DNA of 64,000 nt from Arthrobacter sp. Hiyo8 (GTDB lineage Bacteria; Actinomycetota; Actinomycetes; Actinomycetales; Micrococcaceae): NCBI GenBank assembly GCA_001549895.1, contig AP014719.1, positions 62,001-126,000 of the forward strand, in the 5' to 3' direction. Below the pieces are notes generated by a model. It searched no databases and was not told the origin of the DNA. It worked only from the letters and a program-made list of their open reading frames with translations. Position 1 is the first letter of the stretch; the number at the start of each line of letters is the position of its first letter. The position numbers were made by a program, and so were the translations under genes. Below, in pieces: positions 1 through 9,515 of the stretch.

Positions 1-592
1 AGCCACACCCTGATCCGCGTGAGAGGGATGCCCGCCAGCCAGACCTCCTCGTCGTCGGGCATTGGCAACTCAAACAGCGACGGCGGATAGGCCTCCAATT
101 TCCCCCGGAGTGCTTCCAGCTCGTGCTCTCCGCCCCGCCGGACCGCGAGCATCTCCTGGATCTCCCGAAGCATCGCAGAGTGCTGTGATTCCAGCAGTTC
201 CCGCCGCGCCCGTCCTTCGGCATCCTCGCGGTGCTCACTCAGGTCCCGCAGCAGGAACAGGATCCTTGCCTCGTCGAGCACAGTCTTTGGCCGGTGCTCC
301 TTTGGGAGGCTAGCCTCGGCAGCCTGCACGTGCTGCGTCGCCACCAGCAGGAACGAGAGCTCCGCCTGTTGCTGCCATCCGAGTGCCACGGTCGGGACGA
401 GGATCGGAGGGTCACCCATGTCCGCATCCACGGGTGCGCAGCGCAGTCCTTACGGCGGTCCGCATCCTCCCGCGCCCGTTCGTTCTCCCGCACTAGGCGC
501 TCGAACCGGGCACACTGCATCTCAGCCGCCTCGACCCACATCAATCCCTCGGACCACAACTCTGGTCCAGGCCGTTTCTTTGACTTCGCCAT
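1..592 (-). CDS. Hypothetical protein, C-terminus cut by window edge
   Basis: I do not recognise this protein. It starts with MAKSKKRPGPELW at 592 and is rich in Glu, Arg and Gln, with helical stretches that look like a coiled coil (RFERLVRENERAREDAD near residues 30-50, and a second one in the last third). The frame breaks near 425; one more C in the run that reads CACCC there restores a continuous reading through MGDPPILVPTVALGW, QAELSFLLVATQHVQ and PDDEEVWLAGIPLTRIRVW to the window edge. It is divergent from the helicase gene at 829, and the 236 bases between them hold no gene. Confidence 0.55.
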
Positions 593-828
593 ATCATGGA
601 TGCTCTCATGCTTTGGCCGCTGCCAACACTGAATCGATGGCCTCGGCCCTCAGCACCCCGCGCGCTACACCGTGGGCCTGCGCGTCCGGGGCCATATGCG
701 GGAGTTTTCCATTCGAGATTCGGGGCCACAATTCCGAGGTGCGCGCTCGACGACGCACATTTCCCCGCTGATACCGTGTGAACGAGGGCAAACGGCGGGT
801 TACCGAGCTTTTTGGGGCGGGGAGCACA

Positions 829-3484
829 TGACGGAGTGGAAGCCAGGCTGGTGGGCGAGAGCGTTCAGGGGCGCTGGGCGTGGGTGCTGTCGTTGGGCGA
901 AGGCCGTCTGAATGTCCGCGGAATATCAGACGCGGTCGACGTCGATGTCCTCGACATCCTGGGACTACACGCTGATGAGAGTTCGAAGCGGATCGTCATC
1001 ACTCTCGCCCACCGGACAGAAACGGTGCTCACCGGGCTCTCTCGTCGTGCGGTGCGTGAGATCGGTTCTGCGTACTGCTCCGAGCTCGACGAGAGGCGAC
1101 ACCTCGCCGCTCTGCTCTCAAAGGCGGAGGAGCAGGGCGAGGGGGCCCGCCTGTGGTGGTCCCAGGTCCAAGGAGTCATGAACCGGCCCCGGTGGGCGGA
1201 CCAGGATACGATCGCCGCGCTCGAGGACTCCCGTCCGGATGTCGCTGTGTGGCTGGCTGCCGACAGCGATCCGAGGCTCTCCGGGTTTCCCAAGGGCAAA
1301 CGCGAGGACCAGCGCGCCGCGGTCGACGCCTGCCGCACCGCTGACTTGCCCGGGTGGGCACTCCAGCGGAACGAGGCGTTCCTGGACTGGGAGAAGAACG
1401 AACTGGCCGACTTTTTCCGCACGGTGGAAAAGTCGCCGCTAACGGAAGAGCAGACGAAGGCCACGGTCTGCTTCGACAACCGTGTGCGGGTGATCGCGGC
1501 CGCAGGCTCCGGAAAGACCTCGACGATGGTGGCGCGTGCTGGCTACGCAATCCGGCGCGGCATCGCGCAGCCGACCGAGATCCTCGTTCTGGCGTTCAAC
1601 AAAAAGGCAGCCGGTGAACTTTCGGAACGCTTCATCGCCCGCCTCGGCGATGATGGAGCGTCGGTAGCATCAAGCACCTTCCATGCCTTCGGGCTGCGCA
1701 TCATCGGTGAGGCCACCGGCCGCAAGCCCTCCATTCCGGATGACCTTCCCAGGGACAACGGGGTCGGGCGACTCGCGGCGATCGTGGACGTTCTCCGCGA
1801 CCGGGACCCGGCCTTCCGGCGGGACTGGGACCTTTTCCGGCTCGTGTTCGGCCGGCAGCTGCCGGACCTCGGTGATGAGGCGGATCCTGAGAAGTCGGAC
1901 AGGAACACCGGTAACAGCGGTTTCGGAACTCTCGCCGGGGAGGTCGTGAAGAGCCAAGAAGAGGTAATGATCGCCAACTGGCTCTTCCTGAACGGAGTCC
2001 GCTACGAATACGAGCGGCCGTATGCGCACGACGTCGCGGACGCGCACCACCGGCAGTACAAGCCGGACTTTTACTTCCCGGACATTGACGTGTGGCATGA
2101 GCACTGGGCGCTCGGACCCGACGGGACTCCGCCTCCTCACTTCGCTGGATATACCGAGAGTATGGAGTGGCGACGTCGGACCCACATCAGCTACGGCACC
2201 GAGTTGATCGAGACGACCTCGGCGACCATTCGCGACGGGTCCGGGTTCGAGCACCTCGAGCAGGAGCTCCGCCGGCACGGAATCCAACTTGTGGAAGATA
2301 CCGGGAGGCGGTCGGGGAGCCGCCGATCAGCGACCAGGCGATGGTAGCGCTGATCCGGTCCTTCATGTCGCACTCGAAGGGCAACCGCCTCACTCCGGAG
2401 GAGCTGGCGCAGCGGGCCGGAGACGGGCTGCGGGCCAGACTCTTCACGCGCCTGTACGTGGTCATCCTTACTGAATGGGACCGTCAACTCCGAGCCGCGG
2501 GCCAGATCGATTTCGAGGACATGCTGAATCTCGCCACTGATCATGTCGAGTCGGCCGGTGGGAGAGTCTCTACCGGCTCATCATGGTCGACGAGATGCAG
2601 GATACGAGTACGGCGCGTGCAGCACTCGTCCGGGCGCTGCTGAAGACTCCAGGAACGTACCTGTACGCGGTGGGTGATGACTGGCAGTCAATCAACCGCT
2701 TCGCCGGCTCGGACCTGAGCGTGATGACGCGCTTTGACGACTGGTTCGGCGCGGGTTCAACGATCCGGCTTGACCGCACTTTCCGGTCCCGCAGTCCCTC
2801 TGCGACATCGCCGGCGGGTTCGTGACGAAGAACCCCGTTCAGATTTCCAAGAACGTCCGGTCCTCTGCGCCGGACACGGACGAGACTGTGATCGCTGTCA
2901 GCGTTCGGGAACGCAGCCAATACGGGTCAGTCGTCAGGCAACACCTCGTGGGCATCGACGAGCAACTCACTGGGCCTGCAAAGGTTCTGCTGCTTGGCCG
3001 GTACGCCCGCTCCAAGGACGATGTCACCTCCGCGTTGGATGCCCGGTACGCCAACCTGACCGTCGAGTTCAACACCGTGCACGCCTCGAAAGGAAAGGAA
3101 GCCGACTATGTCGTTGTTCTCGGCCTCGAGAGGAGCGGATTCCCCAGCACTATTGAAGACGATCCGCTCCTGCAGCTGGCCATGGCAGCAGCCGACCCGT
3201 ACCCTTTCGCCGAGGAGCGACGCTTGTTCTACGTCGCGCTGACCCGTGCAAAGCGTTCAGCGCTCCTGGTCACCCGCGCCGGCGGGGAATCGGCGTTCCT
3301 CCTCGAACTGGTGAGAAACCGCGCCGTCAAGATCCGATCCGCCAAAGGCGATGACATCACCCCGGTGGTCTGCCCGAAATGCAAGAAGCGCACCATGAAG
3401 GAACGCAATGGGCGATACGGGCAGTTCTTCGGCTGCACGGGCTACCCAGTCTGCGCCGGAACGATGAAACTCGCGGATGCCTAG
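829..3484 (+). CDS. UvrD/Rep superfamily 1 DNA helicase, helicase IV-like, with topoisomerase-type zinc finger
   Basis: An ATP-dependent 3'-5' DNA helicase is expected. Walker A AAGSGKT lies near residue 225, motif Ia LAFNKKAA follows, the region IDFEDML and motif II VDEMQD lie near residues 560-590, RLDRTFRS (motif IV) near 645, and VALTRAK (motif VI) near 800. The last 35 residues carry CPKC and a later GCTGYPVC, the C4 zinc finger shared with topoisomerase I. The N-terminal WKPRLVGESVQGRWAWV fits the helicase IV N-domain. Start 829 has GGGGAG just upstream. The gene as printed is broken at about 846, 2305, 2562 and 2791; adding one C or G at each site restores about 886 residues. Without this correction it would look like a pseudogene. 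Confidence 0.85.
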
Positions 3485-3873
3485 GACTATGAAGACGTCG
3501 AAATTCCGGGGCCTTGGTTTCCGACTCGCCCTGGGCGGCCCGCTCGGTGCCGAGTCGATCCGTTGAGCGCGGAGCTTCTGTGCCTTCTCGTAGACGCCTT
3601 CCGCTTCGCGATCGCGACCGGCTTACGAGCGTGGGCCCTCGTGGTCGGCCAAGCTCTGAAAGAGGTACTTTGCGTCCTTTTGGGCAGACTCCCTGCCAGG
3701 CGAATTACTGGGAGAACTACTGCCGAATCCGTTACGGCTCGTCGGTAGCTGCCAAGGCTCATTGGCTGTCACAAGTGCCAATCAACGGCAAGGACGTGGG
3801 GAATTGGTGGTAGTCGGCTGCTTTTAGGCTATGTGGGCGATCCCTAGTTCTCTTTTGCGGTGTTCAGAGAGAA
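3485..3873. other. Gap without a convincing gene
   Basis: This gap of about 390 bases has no ORF with credible composition. The minus strand between about 3760 and 3490 shows broken protein-like pieces (AQKDAKYLFQSLADHEGP, then VYEKAQKLRAQRIDSAP in another frame), so a decayed or mis-sequenced small minus-strand gene is possible. Confidence 0.35.
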
Positions 3874-4176
3874 CTATTTGAGGCCTAGCATCTGTCGCAC
3901 CCTCTCATTTACGTGGCATTTAGTCTCTTCTGGGCCGTCGATGGTTACTGGACCACCTATGCTTTCCTTGGCGATTTCGTATGCGTTTTGAATAGCATTC
4001 GTGCAGCTGAACGAATACCCGGGATTTTTGTTTATCTCGGCTGCCCCGAGGTTTGCGGCTCCACCTATTCCTCCACCTATGAGCGGTCCGATCAGCGCAA
4101 CGGCCACCTTCGCTAAAGCTCGCCGGCTGTTTCGGCGTGGCTTGCTTTCCGTCTTGTGCCGTGACCTCGAGGTCAT
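3874..4176 (-). CDS. Small hypothetical protein with one hydrophobic segment
   Basis: I do not recognise this 100-residue protein. It has a basic N-terminus (RHKTESKPRRNSRRALAK), then a Gly/Ala/Ile-rich hydrophobic stretch (VAVALIGPLIGGGIGGAANLGAA, about residues 24-46) that could be a signal anchor, and a polar C-terminal half with two cysteines (FSCTNA, ETKCHV). The base composition is less GC-rich than in the flanking genes, which fits acquisition from elsewhere. It sits 9 bases downstream of another minus-strand membrane gene, so the two are probably co-transcribed. Confidence 0.5.
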   Translation of the reverse strand: MTSRSRHKTESKPRRNSRRALAKVAVALIGPLIGGGIGGAANLGAAEINKNPGYSFSCTNAIQNAYEIAKESIGGPVTIDGPEETKCHVNERVRQMLGLK

Positions 4177-4185
4177 TGTAGTATG

Positions 4186-4641
4186 TCACTCGTCTAACGT
4201 ATGTCCGGAGCGGCCACGTCTAGAAATCGGGAATTGATTCCCGATTTCCCTAGTTTTTCGAACAAATGTATGTCTTTGGCGTTTCTTTGCTGACCCTCGC
4301 TGAGCCGCTCTGGTAGCCTTTTCGATGCGGAAAGTCCGAGCTCGAGAGCTGTAGCCGTTGTCTGATGGGAGTGGATCAGGGAGGAACCAGAGCAACGCAG
4401 CCCATCCGATGAGGCCGATTGCGATCAGCGCACTGAAGATCAGTAGGAGTGAAGCCGTTGTCTCCTCGATTGGCCAGATGGAAACCGTTGTGTAGATCGT
4501 GACTCCAAGAAGCGCGCAGCCAGCGTACAGAGACGCAATCACCGGTAGTTCGACGGCACGGCGCTTCGCCTTAAGGCTCGAACGCTCTCTTCGCCCTCGC
4601 GCGGCTGGATTCGACCCTAGCTGCTTGGTGTGAGGCGACAT
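4186..4641 (-). CDS. Hypothetical membrane protein, two TM segments
   Basis: The 151-residue product has a basic N-terminus (about 30 residues), two hydrophobic helices (LPVIASLYAGCALLGVTIYT, about 33-52, and ASLLLIFSALIAIGLIGWAALLWFL, about 63-87) and a long basic tail with many Arg and Lys. That layout predicts a helical hairpin with both ends on the cytoplasmic side. I do not recognise a family. It shares the lower GC of this island with the neighbours on both sides. Confidence 0.55.
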   Translation of the reverse strand: MSPHTKQLGSNPAARGRRERSSLKAKRRAVELPVIASLYAGCALLGVTIYTTVSIWPIEETTASLLLIFSALIAIGLIGWAALLWFLPDPLPSDNGYSSRARTFRIEKATRAAQRGSAKKRQRHTFVRKTREIGNQFPISRRGRSGHTLDE

Positions 4642-4799
4642 GGCGTTAGTGTACGCGCGTATTTCGTTGGTGAAAACGCCATGCGAAAAGGATCGTCTCT
4701 AAGGACATCGACGATGACTTCTAGGGTGAACGTAAAGCAGGCATTAGAGGTCCATGCAGACGGACTTACGAAGAGAGCACGGTCTCCACTACAACGCTC

Positions 4800-5327
4800 C
4801 TATTGTGTCGGCATATCTTCTTGAACCTTGACATCCTCGGGGTTAGGCGGTTCCCACACGATCTGTGGCAACCCAATGTGTCTCCTGATCGCTTCGGTCA
4901 GCTGATCTTGCGCCGACCGGTGAGACTTCATGATGGTGACGTACGGATGCTGCTGATGAACATTGGTGAGTACATACCCATAGAGCCGGATAGCCGCCTG
5001 AACTACTTCCTTCGGCCCTACGATCGATAACTGCTTGTAATGCCCTGCAGCCTCTGCTGCTATCTCGTCCAGTTCAAACGCAGTCACCCCGTCGCGCATC
5101 TTTCTATGGGCAGTCTCGCATGTGCGTTGGAGCGCGGCTGCTTCTTCGATGATGAATGTGTCCCAGCGCTGCTTATCGGCCCGCTTTGCCTTCCAGCCTT
5201 CATTGATGCGGGTACCTAGGAGCGTCAGGAAGCTCGACACGATTGCCGCAGATGCCGCGATAGCGGGGGTGAGCCATGCAGGGGAGTCGGAAAGGAGTTG
5301 GACGATAACGTCTGGCTGCGGTTGCAC
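4800..5327 (-). CDS. Hypothetical membrane-anchored protein
   Basis: The 175-residue protein begins with a short polar stretch and a single hydrophobic segment (WLTPAIAASAAIVSSFLTLLGT, about residues 18-39), followed by a basic, helical cytoplasmic domain (RINEGWKAKRADKQRW, EEAAALQRTCETAHRKMRDG, AAIRLYGYVLTNVHQQHPYV). This N-anchor plus helical tail layout is common in actinobacterial accessory genes of unknown role. The start at 5327 is an ATG; the next minus-strand gene lies 40 bases upstream. Confidence 0.6.
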   Translation of the reverse strand: MQPQPDVIVQLLSDSPAWLTPAIAASAAIVSSFLTLLGTRINEGWKAKRADKQRWDTFIIEEAAALQRTCETAHRKMRDGVTAFELDEIAAEAAGHYKQLSIVGPKEVVQAAIRLYGYVLTNVHQQHPYVTIMKSHRSAQDQLTEAIRRHIGLPQIVWEPPNPEDVKVQEDMPTQ

Positions 5328-5367
5328 GATGACATCAAATCATAGATGGTCAGGTCACTTGCATTTA

Positions 5368-5580
5368 TCAGGGGATCCTCGGCTCGATCACGCATCGTTT
5401 CACCCGCTCAGCCTGAACCCAGAACTCACGAGCACCCTTGTAGTACTCGGCTTGCCACTGCACCTGAACCAAGACATGTGCCTTTGTCGAGGCGAATGCG
5501 AAGCCTGGCTCGGTCCTCTCGGTGCCGTCGTCAACAAATACGCGTACCAAGATGGGTAGCGACCTTTTTGGGTGAGTCAC
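5368..5580 (-). CDS. Hypothetical protein
   Basis: The part KRSLPILVRVFVDDGTERTEP, then WQAEYYKGAREFWVQAERVKRCVIEPRIP reads as a compact beta-rich domain of about 70 residues. I chose the GTG at 5580 (VTHPKRSLP) over the longer frame starting at 5646, because the longer form overlaps the likely plus-strand gene at 5603. I do not recognise the family. Confidence 0.45.
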   Translation of the reverse strand: MTHPKRSLPILVRVFVDDGTERTEPGFAFASTKAHVLVQVQWQAEYYKGAREFWVQAERVKRCVIEPRIP

Positions 5581-5602
5581 TGCAAGACGGCCGGCATCGC
5601 CT

Positions 5603-5852
5603 GTGGCGACGCTGGACGCGATCGGCACCGAGCCGGTGCCCATCAAGGGTGACGCTGTCGGCTATGCGAACCCCCTGGACACCGAAGTGCTGGGGAAGGA
5701 TTGGCCGACGTTTTCGAGAAGAACGTTGAGGATCTCGCTGCTCCTGGTTCGACGCGACCGACCCCGTCAATATCCGCTTCGCCGACGCGCTGAAGAGTGC
5801 GGCCCGCGGGAGTTCCCTGCGCCTGTCTGACCCGCAGGACCCGAGAAAATGA
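5603..5852 (+). CDS. Small hypothetical protein, frame broken twice
   Basis: Three reading-frame pieces join into one product of about 83 residues if one G is added near 5702 (GATTGGCC) and one near 5750 (CCTGGTTC): MATLDAIGTEPVPIKGD, YANPLDTEVLGKDW, ADVFEKNVEDLAAPG, then FDATDPVNIRFADALKSAARG and a Pro/Lys tail. The start would be GTG. It ends inside a strong hairpin that also ends the convergent gene at 5888. The joined reading is internally consistent, but I do not recognise it; it could also be the tail of a larger, lost gene. Confidence 0.4.
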
Positions 5853-5888
5853 AGCGACCCCGGGAGGTCTCGCCGCCCGGGTCGCTTC
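5851..5888. terminator. Bidirectional terminator
   Basis: The arms GAAGCGACCCCGGG and CCCGGGTCGCTTC pair over 13 bases with one bulge, placed exactly between two convergent gene ends. Confidence 0.75.
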
Positions 5889-6438
5889 TACCGTCCTGCC
5901 GCCGGCAGCGCCACGCCGAGCCGGACCCGGTAGACCTTGAGCACCTTCCCCAGCGTCTTCAGGCCCTCGGGGTGATCTACCCGGTTTCCAGCTCCTTGAG
6001 CCGGATCGGCCGGATCCCCGCGACCTCCGCAACCTGCTTGAGCGTGGCCTTCCCGCGGAGCTTGACCAGCAGATCCGGGAGATCCTCGCCGAGGTCCTCG
6101 AACATGCGGAACTTCTCGGCGGTTCCCACGCGCGTGTGACCGACGTGAAGCGTGCCGCAGTGGCCGCACCAATACCAATTCGTCGACGGATCATCGCGGA
6201 TCTTGTCGGGGATCTCGCCCTCGCTACGGTAGCGGCGCTTGAAGAACCAGCCGCCATCGCGCTGCGTCCGGCACTCTCGAGGGGTGCCCTGGTATCCGGC
6301 ATTCGCCGATGGCTCGGCGATGCCCGCGCATTTCGGCGAGCAGTACAGGCCGAACAACACAGGGTCGTTCACCGTCTTGCCGAGGTTCCCCCGGCAGGTC
6401 TTGCAGCGCTGTCGCTGCGGGAAGAGCGTCTCAGCCAC
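5888..6438 (-). CDS. Zinc-ribbon plus helix-turn-helix regulator
   Basis: The N-terminal part holds two cysteine pairs (CKTC near residue 12, CSPKC near 33) and later CGHCG (near residue 92), so one or two zinc-binding knuckles. The C-terminal 60 residues, LPDLLVKLRGKATLKQVAEV then AGIRPIRLKELETG, read as an XRE-type helix-turn-helix. The printed frame stops at 5977; one more G in the GGG there continues it through VDHPEGLKTLGKVLKVY to the stop at 5888, giving about 183 residues. Probably a DNA-binding regulator of the element; its target is not shown by the sequence. Confidence 0.6.
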
Positions 6439-6500
6439 GCGTCGTCTCCTTCGACTCGTTCTACTTGCTGCTGTCGTCGCCGGCCTCGTAAGGGACAGGC

Positions 6501-7680
6501 TCAGCGGATCGGCTTTCCGTCGCGGTCCTCCTCGAGCTTCGCGCGCTTCCTCGTCTCGTCGCGGACCTTGTCACGGACGTAGATCGCATCCTTGTGCGTG
6601 ATTGGCGCGTCGTGGATGTTGTGCGAGCCGCGCAGGAAGTTCTCGGTCTTGTCCGCGATGGAGTACGCGACCGCCTGCTCGATCGCCGCGCTGGTCTCGT
6701 GCACGAGCTGCAGGGCCTCATGGAGTCGCTGCAGCTGCGTGCTGTGCTCGTTCTCCCGGTACTCCAGTGCGTCCATCCGCTCGACCACCGAGCCCAGAAG
6801 CGGATCCTGCGATCGGAACAGCTCTGCGGCCGTTCGCGTCGCCTGATCCGTATCGATCCGCACATCGAGATGCGCCAGCAGGAACGCCGTCACGAGAGCC
6901 GGCTGGCTCAGGCGCTTGCTGAACCCCCTCGCCGTGCTGTCGCTGACCCCGCGTTCTCGAATGGCAGCTGCCCTGAGCTGCTCGCGCATCGCCTCCATGA
7001 GCGGGAAGGGCAGATTGCGCACCATCAGCGGCTCTCGGTCCCGGGAGCCTGAAGCCCGACTCCGGGAGCGAATCGCTGGTGCCGTTCGAGGCACCACCTT
7101 TCACACCCGATGCAGCGCCTTGGATCGCGTCGCGCTGATCGCTCTTCCGGCTTGCCGAGATGTCGCGTACGCGATCATGATCCCTGCGCTGCGCGTCTTC
7201 AGCGTCGAGCACCTCATCCAGCTGCGCAGCCAGGTCGGCGTCGCCATCGCTGTGCGCCGGCGGCGATGGCGGGGGAGCGGCCACCGGTGCCATGACCTCG
7301 TCCTGGACGGGATGCGCCGCGCTGCCGCTTGGTGCTGCGCCGGAGTTCCTCGAACCTCCGCGGCTGCCGCCGCCCGAAGATTTCGGCTCATCCGGCCGGT
7401 GCGCATCGTCGTCCCGATCGAGGCTGTCAGCCGCAGGCTCCTGGGCGAGCAGCTCCTCGTTGGCGATTTCAGGCTTGCCCTCTTCTGCCGCCTCCCGCAA
7501 GCGTTCAGCGGTGACCTCGGGCTGAGCCGCATCCTGCTCAGGCGCAGGCTCTTCTGCCTGCCGGTGCGGAACAACGCCCGTCCTGCGGTACTCGTCGAGG
7601 AAGGAGGTGTCGACCTCAGCGGGCTCGCTCGTCTTCGCATCCTCGAGCATGTCGCGGAAGCTGGTGCCTGGCATCGCCAT
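6501..7680 (-). CDS. Accessory protein: acidic disordered N-half, helical C-half
   Basis: The start MAMPGTSFRDML at 7680 overlaps the upstream stop as TGATG, so translation is probably coupled. The first 190 residues are rich in Glu, Asp, Pro, Ala and Gly and look disordered. After VRNLPFPLMEAMREQLRAAA comes a folded helical region with ALVTAFLLAHLDVRIDTDQA, a coiled-coil-like stretch around QLQRLHEALQLVHET, and a basic tail. The frame changes near 7042, where CCCGGG must be read as CCCCGGGG. The full product is about 393 residues. The context (below an RHH gene) suggests a DNA-handling or partition role, but I cannot name the family. Confidence 0.55.
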
Positions 7681-7704
7681 CAGAGCTCACCGTCCTTTGG
7701 GTCC
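7678..7704. repeat. Direct repeat, left copy, flanking the nuclease gene
   Basis: Starts with CATCAGAGCTCACCGTC and ends GGGTCC. The copy at 8849 shares the first 17 bases exactly and the last six. Both copies encode the end of a protein (DGEL then stop) and the ATG of the next gene. Confidence 0.8.
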
Positions 7705-8851
7705 TTCACTTCAACCCCTCTCTGTCGGAGCGCTTCCACAAAATCAGTCACTTCTGCCTCGACATCCTTCAGTTCACACACTCGTAGCAACGGGTAGCCG
7801 TTGATAGACGCCCAGTCGTTCTTGATCCGGTCACGACGCTGGGTCACCAGGAACTGCGCCTCAGCCTGCTCATCAGTCACCGCGTCGAACCACTTCACCG
7901 GCTCGAAGTGCTGAATCCCGTCGAACTCGATCAAAGCTCTGAGCGGCGACAGATAAAAGTCGAAGAGCAGAGGGGCTCTGTCCCGACACGTCGGGTGACT
8001 CCATTGGGGCTGGTGATCGACTCCGAGACCATGCAGCACCCGTGAGACGAGCTTTTCCCCCTTGGACCCTGCACACAGTGGACAGCCGGATCGGTTGTAG
8101 ATGTGGTTGAGAATCGTCTGCCAAAAGGAGCCATGCTGGCTGCAGATGATCTCGCACTTCACATCCTGGCGCACATAGACGAACGGCGAATAGTCGTAGT
8201 CGTCACCATGAATCGATCGTGCCCGATCGATCCACTCCTCATTTGAGAGCCCTGGCCGGCGCACTTGGGACAGCCACACTGGTCCTTCACATGAACAGAC
8301 GGAGTCTGTTCGAACGGCCCGTGCTTGCCGCAGACGATTACGACAGGCTTCGTCGTGGTCGTGTACTTTGCAGCCGAGTAGTCGTACCTATCACCATGGA
8401 CAGCACGAGCCTTCTCGATCCACTCCGAGACGGAGATTCCACGGCCGGTGCACTTAGGGCACCCCTGCCCGTTTACCACATGGTTCTTAGGCGTTTGGTC
8501 GAAGTACCCGTGCTCGGGGCATCTGATCGTGACCTTCGTGCGGTTGTTGAGATACTGCACGCGCTCGTAATCGAACCGATCGCCATGCACAAGATACGCT
8601 CGTTTGATCCACTCAGATGTGGACGGCGACACCAGACCCACGCAGGCCCTGCATCCCCGCCTCGCGCTGACATGGTTGACCGGCATCTGCTCAAAGACAC
8701 CGTGCTCGATGCAAATAATGGCGACCTTGGTCTTGAAATCAACGTACTCCACCAGCGAGTAGTCGTACTTGTCACCGTGGACCGCTCGGGCACGGTCGAT
8801 CCATTGTGCCGTCGTCAGACGCTGGCCTCCGCGAGTACGAACCGGGCCCAT
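7680..8851 (-). CDS. Treble-clef repeat protein with endonuclease-like C-terminal domain (homing-type nuclease candidate)
   Basis: Four copies of a module of about 60 residues are visible, each with W-I-x-R/K-A-R-x-V/I-H-G-D-x-Y-D-Y followed by C-x-x-H-G-x-F-x-Q and G-C-x-x-C; the zinc pattern is that of DUF723-like treble-clef repeats known from phage and mobile nuclease genes. The C-terminal 120 residues (LVSRVLHGLGVDHQPQW, LLFDFYLSPLRALIEFDGIQHF, RDRIKNDWASINGYPLLRV) match the Vsr/PD-(D/E)XK pattern with D...E-x-D-G...Q/H. One G is missing near 8253 (GGGCTC must be GGGGCTC). The gene is wedged between two others by TGATG overlaps and is flanked by a direct repeat, as expected for a free-standing homing nuclease. 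Confidence 0.7.
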
Positions 8852-8875
8852 CAGAGCTCACCGTCTTCGGGGTCC
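8849..8875. repeat. Direct repeat, right copy, flanking the nuclease gene
   Basis: Same 17 bases as at 7678 at the start and GGGTCC at the end. It is the 3' end of the RHH gene, encoding LLDPEDGEL and stop. Confidence 0.8.
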
Positions 8876-9201
8876 AAAAGGTACGAGTCACCCCTGGTCA
8901 ACCCCAGCAAGCTGTCGAACCCAGTAGTGATCACGCGCTCGAGGTTGGCCTGGTTCGTCGACAGCGCCCTCAGTTCGTCGACGACCTGATTGAGCCTGGC
9001 GATCTCCAGCGTCGGCAGGTCGTAGTCGAGGTTCTCGCGGCGGATCTTCTCGTCCACCGCGTCGGCCATGTACTCATTCACCGAGGAGTAGCCGCGCTTC
9101 TGCGCCCAGTACTCCGCGCGCTGCTTCATGTCACGGTGCAGCCGCAGCACCGCGCGTTCACGCTTGTCGGTGTTGACCGTGGTCGTCGAGGACTCAGTCA
9201 T
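8851..9201 (-). CDS. Ribbon-helix-helix-type DNA-binding protein
   Basis: From MTESSTTTVN (start 9201) the protein runs TDKRERAVLRLHRDMKQRAEYWAQKRGYSSVNEYMADAV, the beta strand plus two helices of an Arc/MetJ-type RHH fold, followed by a charged helical C-terminus (EIARLNQVVDELRALSTNQ). About 116 residues. An upstream ATG (MMSIIGSY) exists, but the stretch before 9201 lies in the promoter region. A TATAAT box lies about 50 bases upstream, and IRs around ATTCGA are candidate self-regulation sites. Confidence 0.65.
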   Translation of the reverse strand: MTESSTTTVNTDKRERAVLRLHRDMKQRAEYWAQKRGYSSVNEYMADAVDEKIRRENLDYDLPTLEIARLNQVVDELRALSTNQANLERVITTGFDSLLGLTRGDSYLLDPEDGEL

Positions 9202-9224
9202 GTCTGACCCCGCTCTCTGTCTCT

Positions 9225-9318
9225 CGCTTCGCATTCGATTGGTATATGAGCCTATTATACTCATCATTCCTCACGATTGCGCGAGTGGTCCGACGCGTCC
9301 TATCGAATCGTGATACTG
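9225..9318. promoter_or_regulatory. Divergent promoter region with ATTCGA-type sites
   Basis: On the minus strand, TATAAT at 9259-9254 is a perfect -10 box for the RHH gene. ATTCGATTGG at 9232 and ATCGAATCGTGATACTG at 9302 flank it; the GATACT at 9312 could be a plus-strand -10. Confidence 0.5.
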
Positions 9319-9319
9319 T

Positions 9320-9505
9320 CGTGCTCGATTCGCGGATTACCTCCGCCCTTGTACGCCTCCTGCGGGCATGCGGCTGAGGTTCACGCGGTGCACGACTTCC
9401 ACTCTTGCCCCTGAGGGCAGTGTGCATCGCGTGGCGCGGATCGACGCGTCACCTTCCCCTTCGCACACGAACGCCCGGCTGTATTCAGCCGGGGCGTTCT
9501 TCATT
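9320..9505 (+). ncRNA. Candidate small RNA ending in a strong terminator
   Basis: No coding frame looks real here. A plus-strand transcript from a GATACT box at 9312 would contain a hairpin (CACGCGGTGCAC pairing with GTGCATCGCGTG, around 9380 and 9423) and end at the terminator 9469-9499. The promoter is weak by eye, so this is a candidate only. Confidence 0.3.
9469..9499 (+). terminator. Rho-independent terminator
   Basis: GAACGCCCGGCTG and CAGCCGGGGCGTTC pair (one bulge) around a TATT loop and are followed by TTCATTT on the plus strand. Confidence 0.7.
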
Positions 9506-9515
9506 TCGCAGCAGC

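Noticed and set aside
812..3484. Programmed frameshifting in the helicase gene
   Set aside because: The four breaks are all single missing bases in G/C runs and not at slippery heptamers; the same pattern occurs in unrelated genes throughout.
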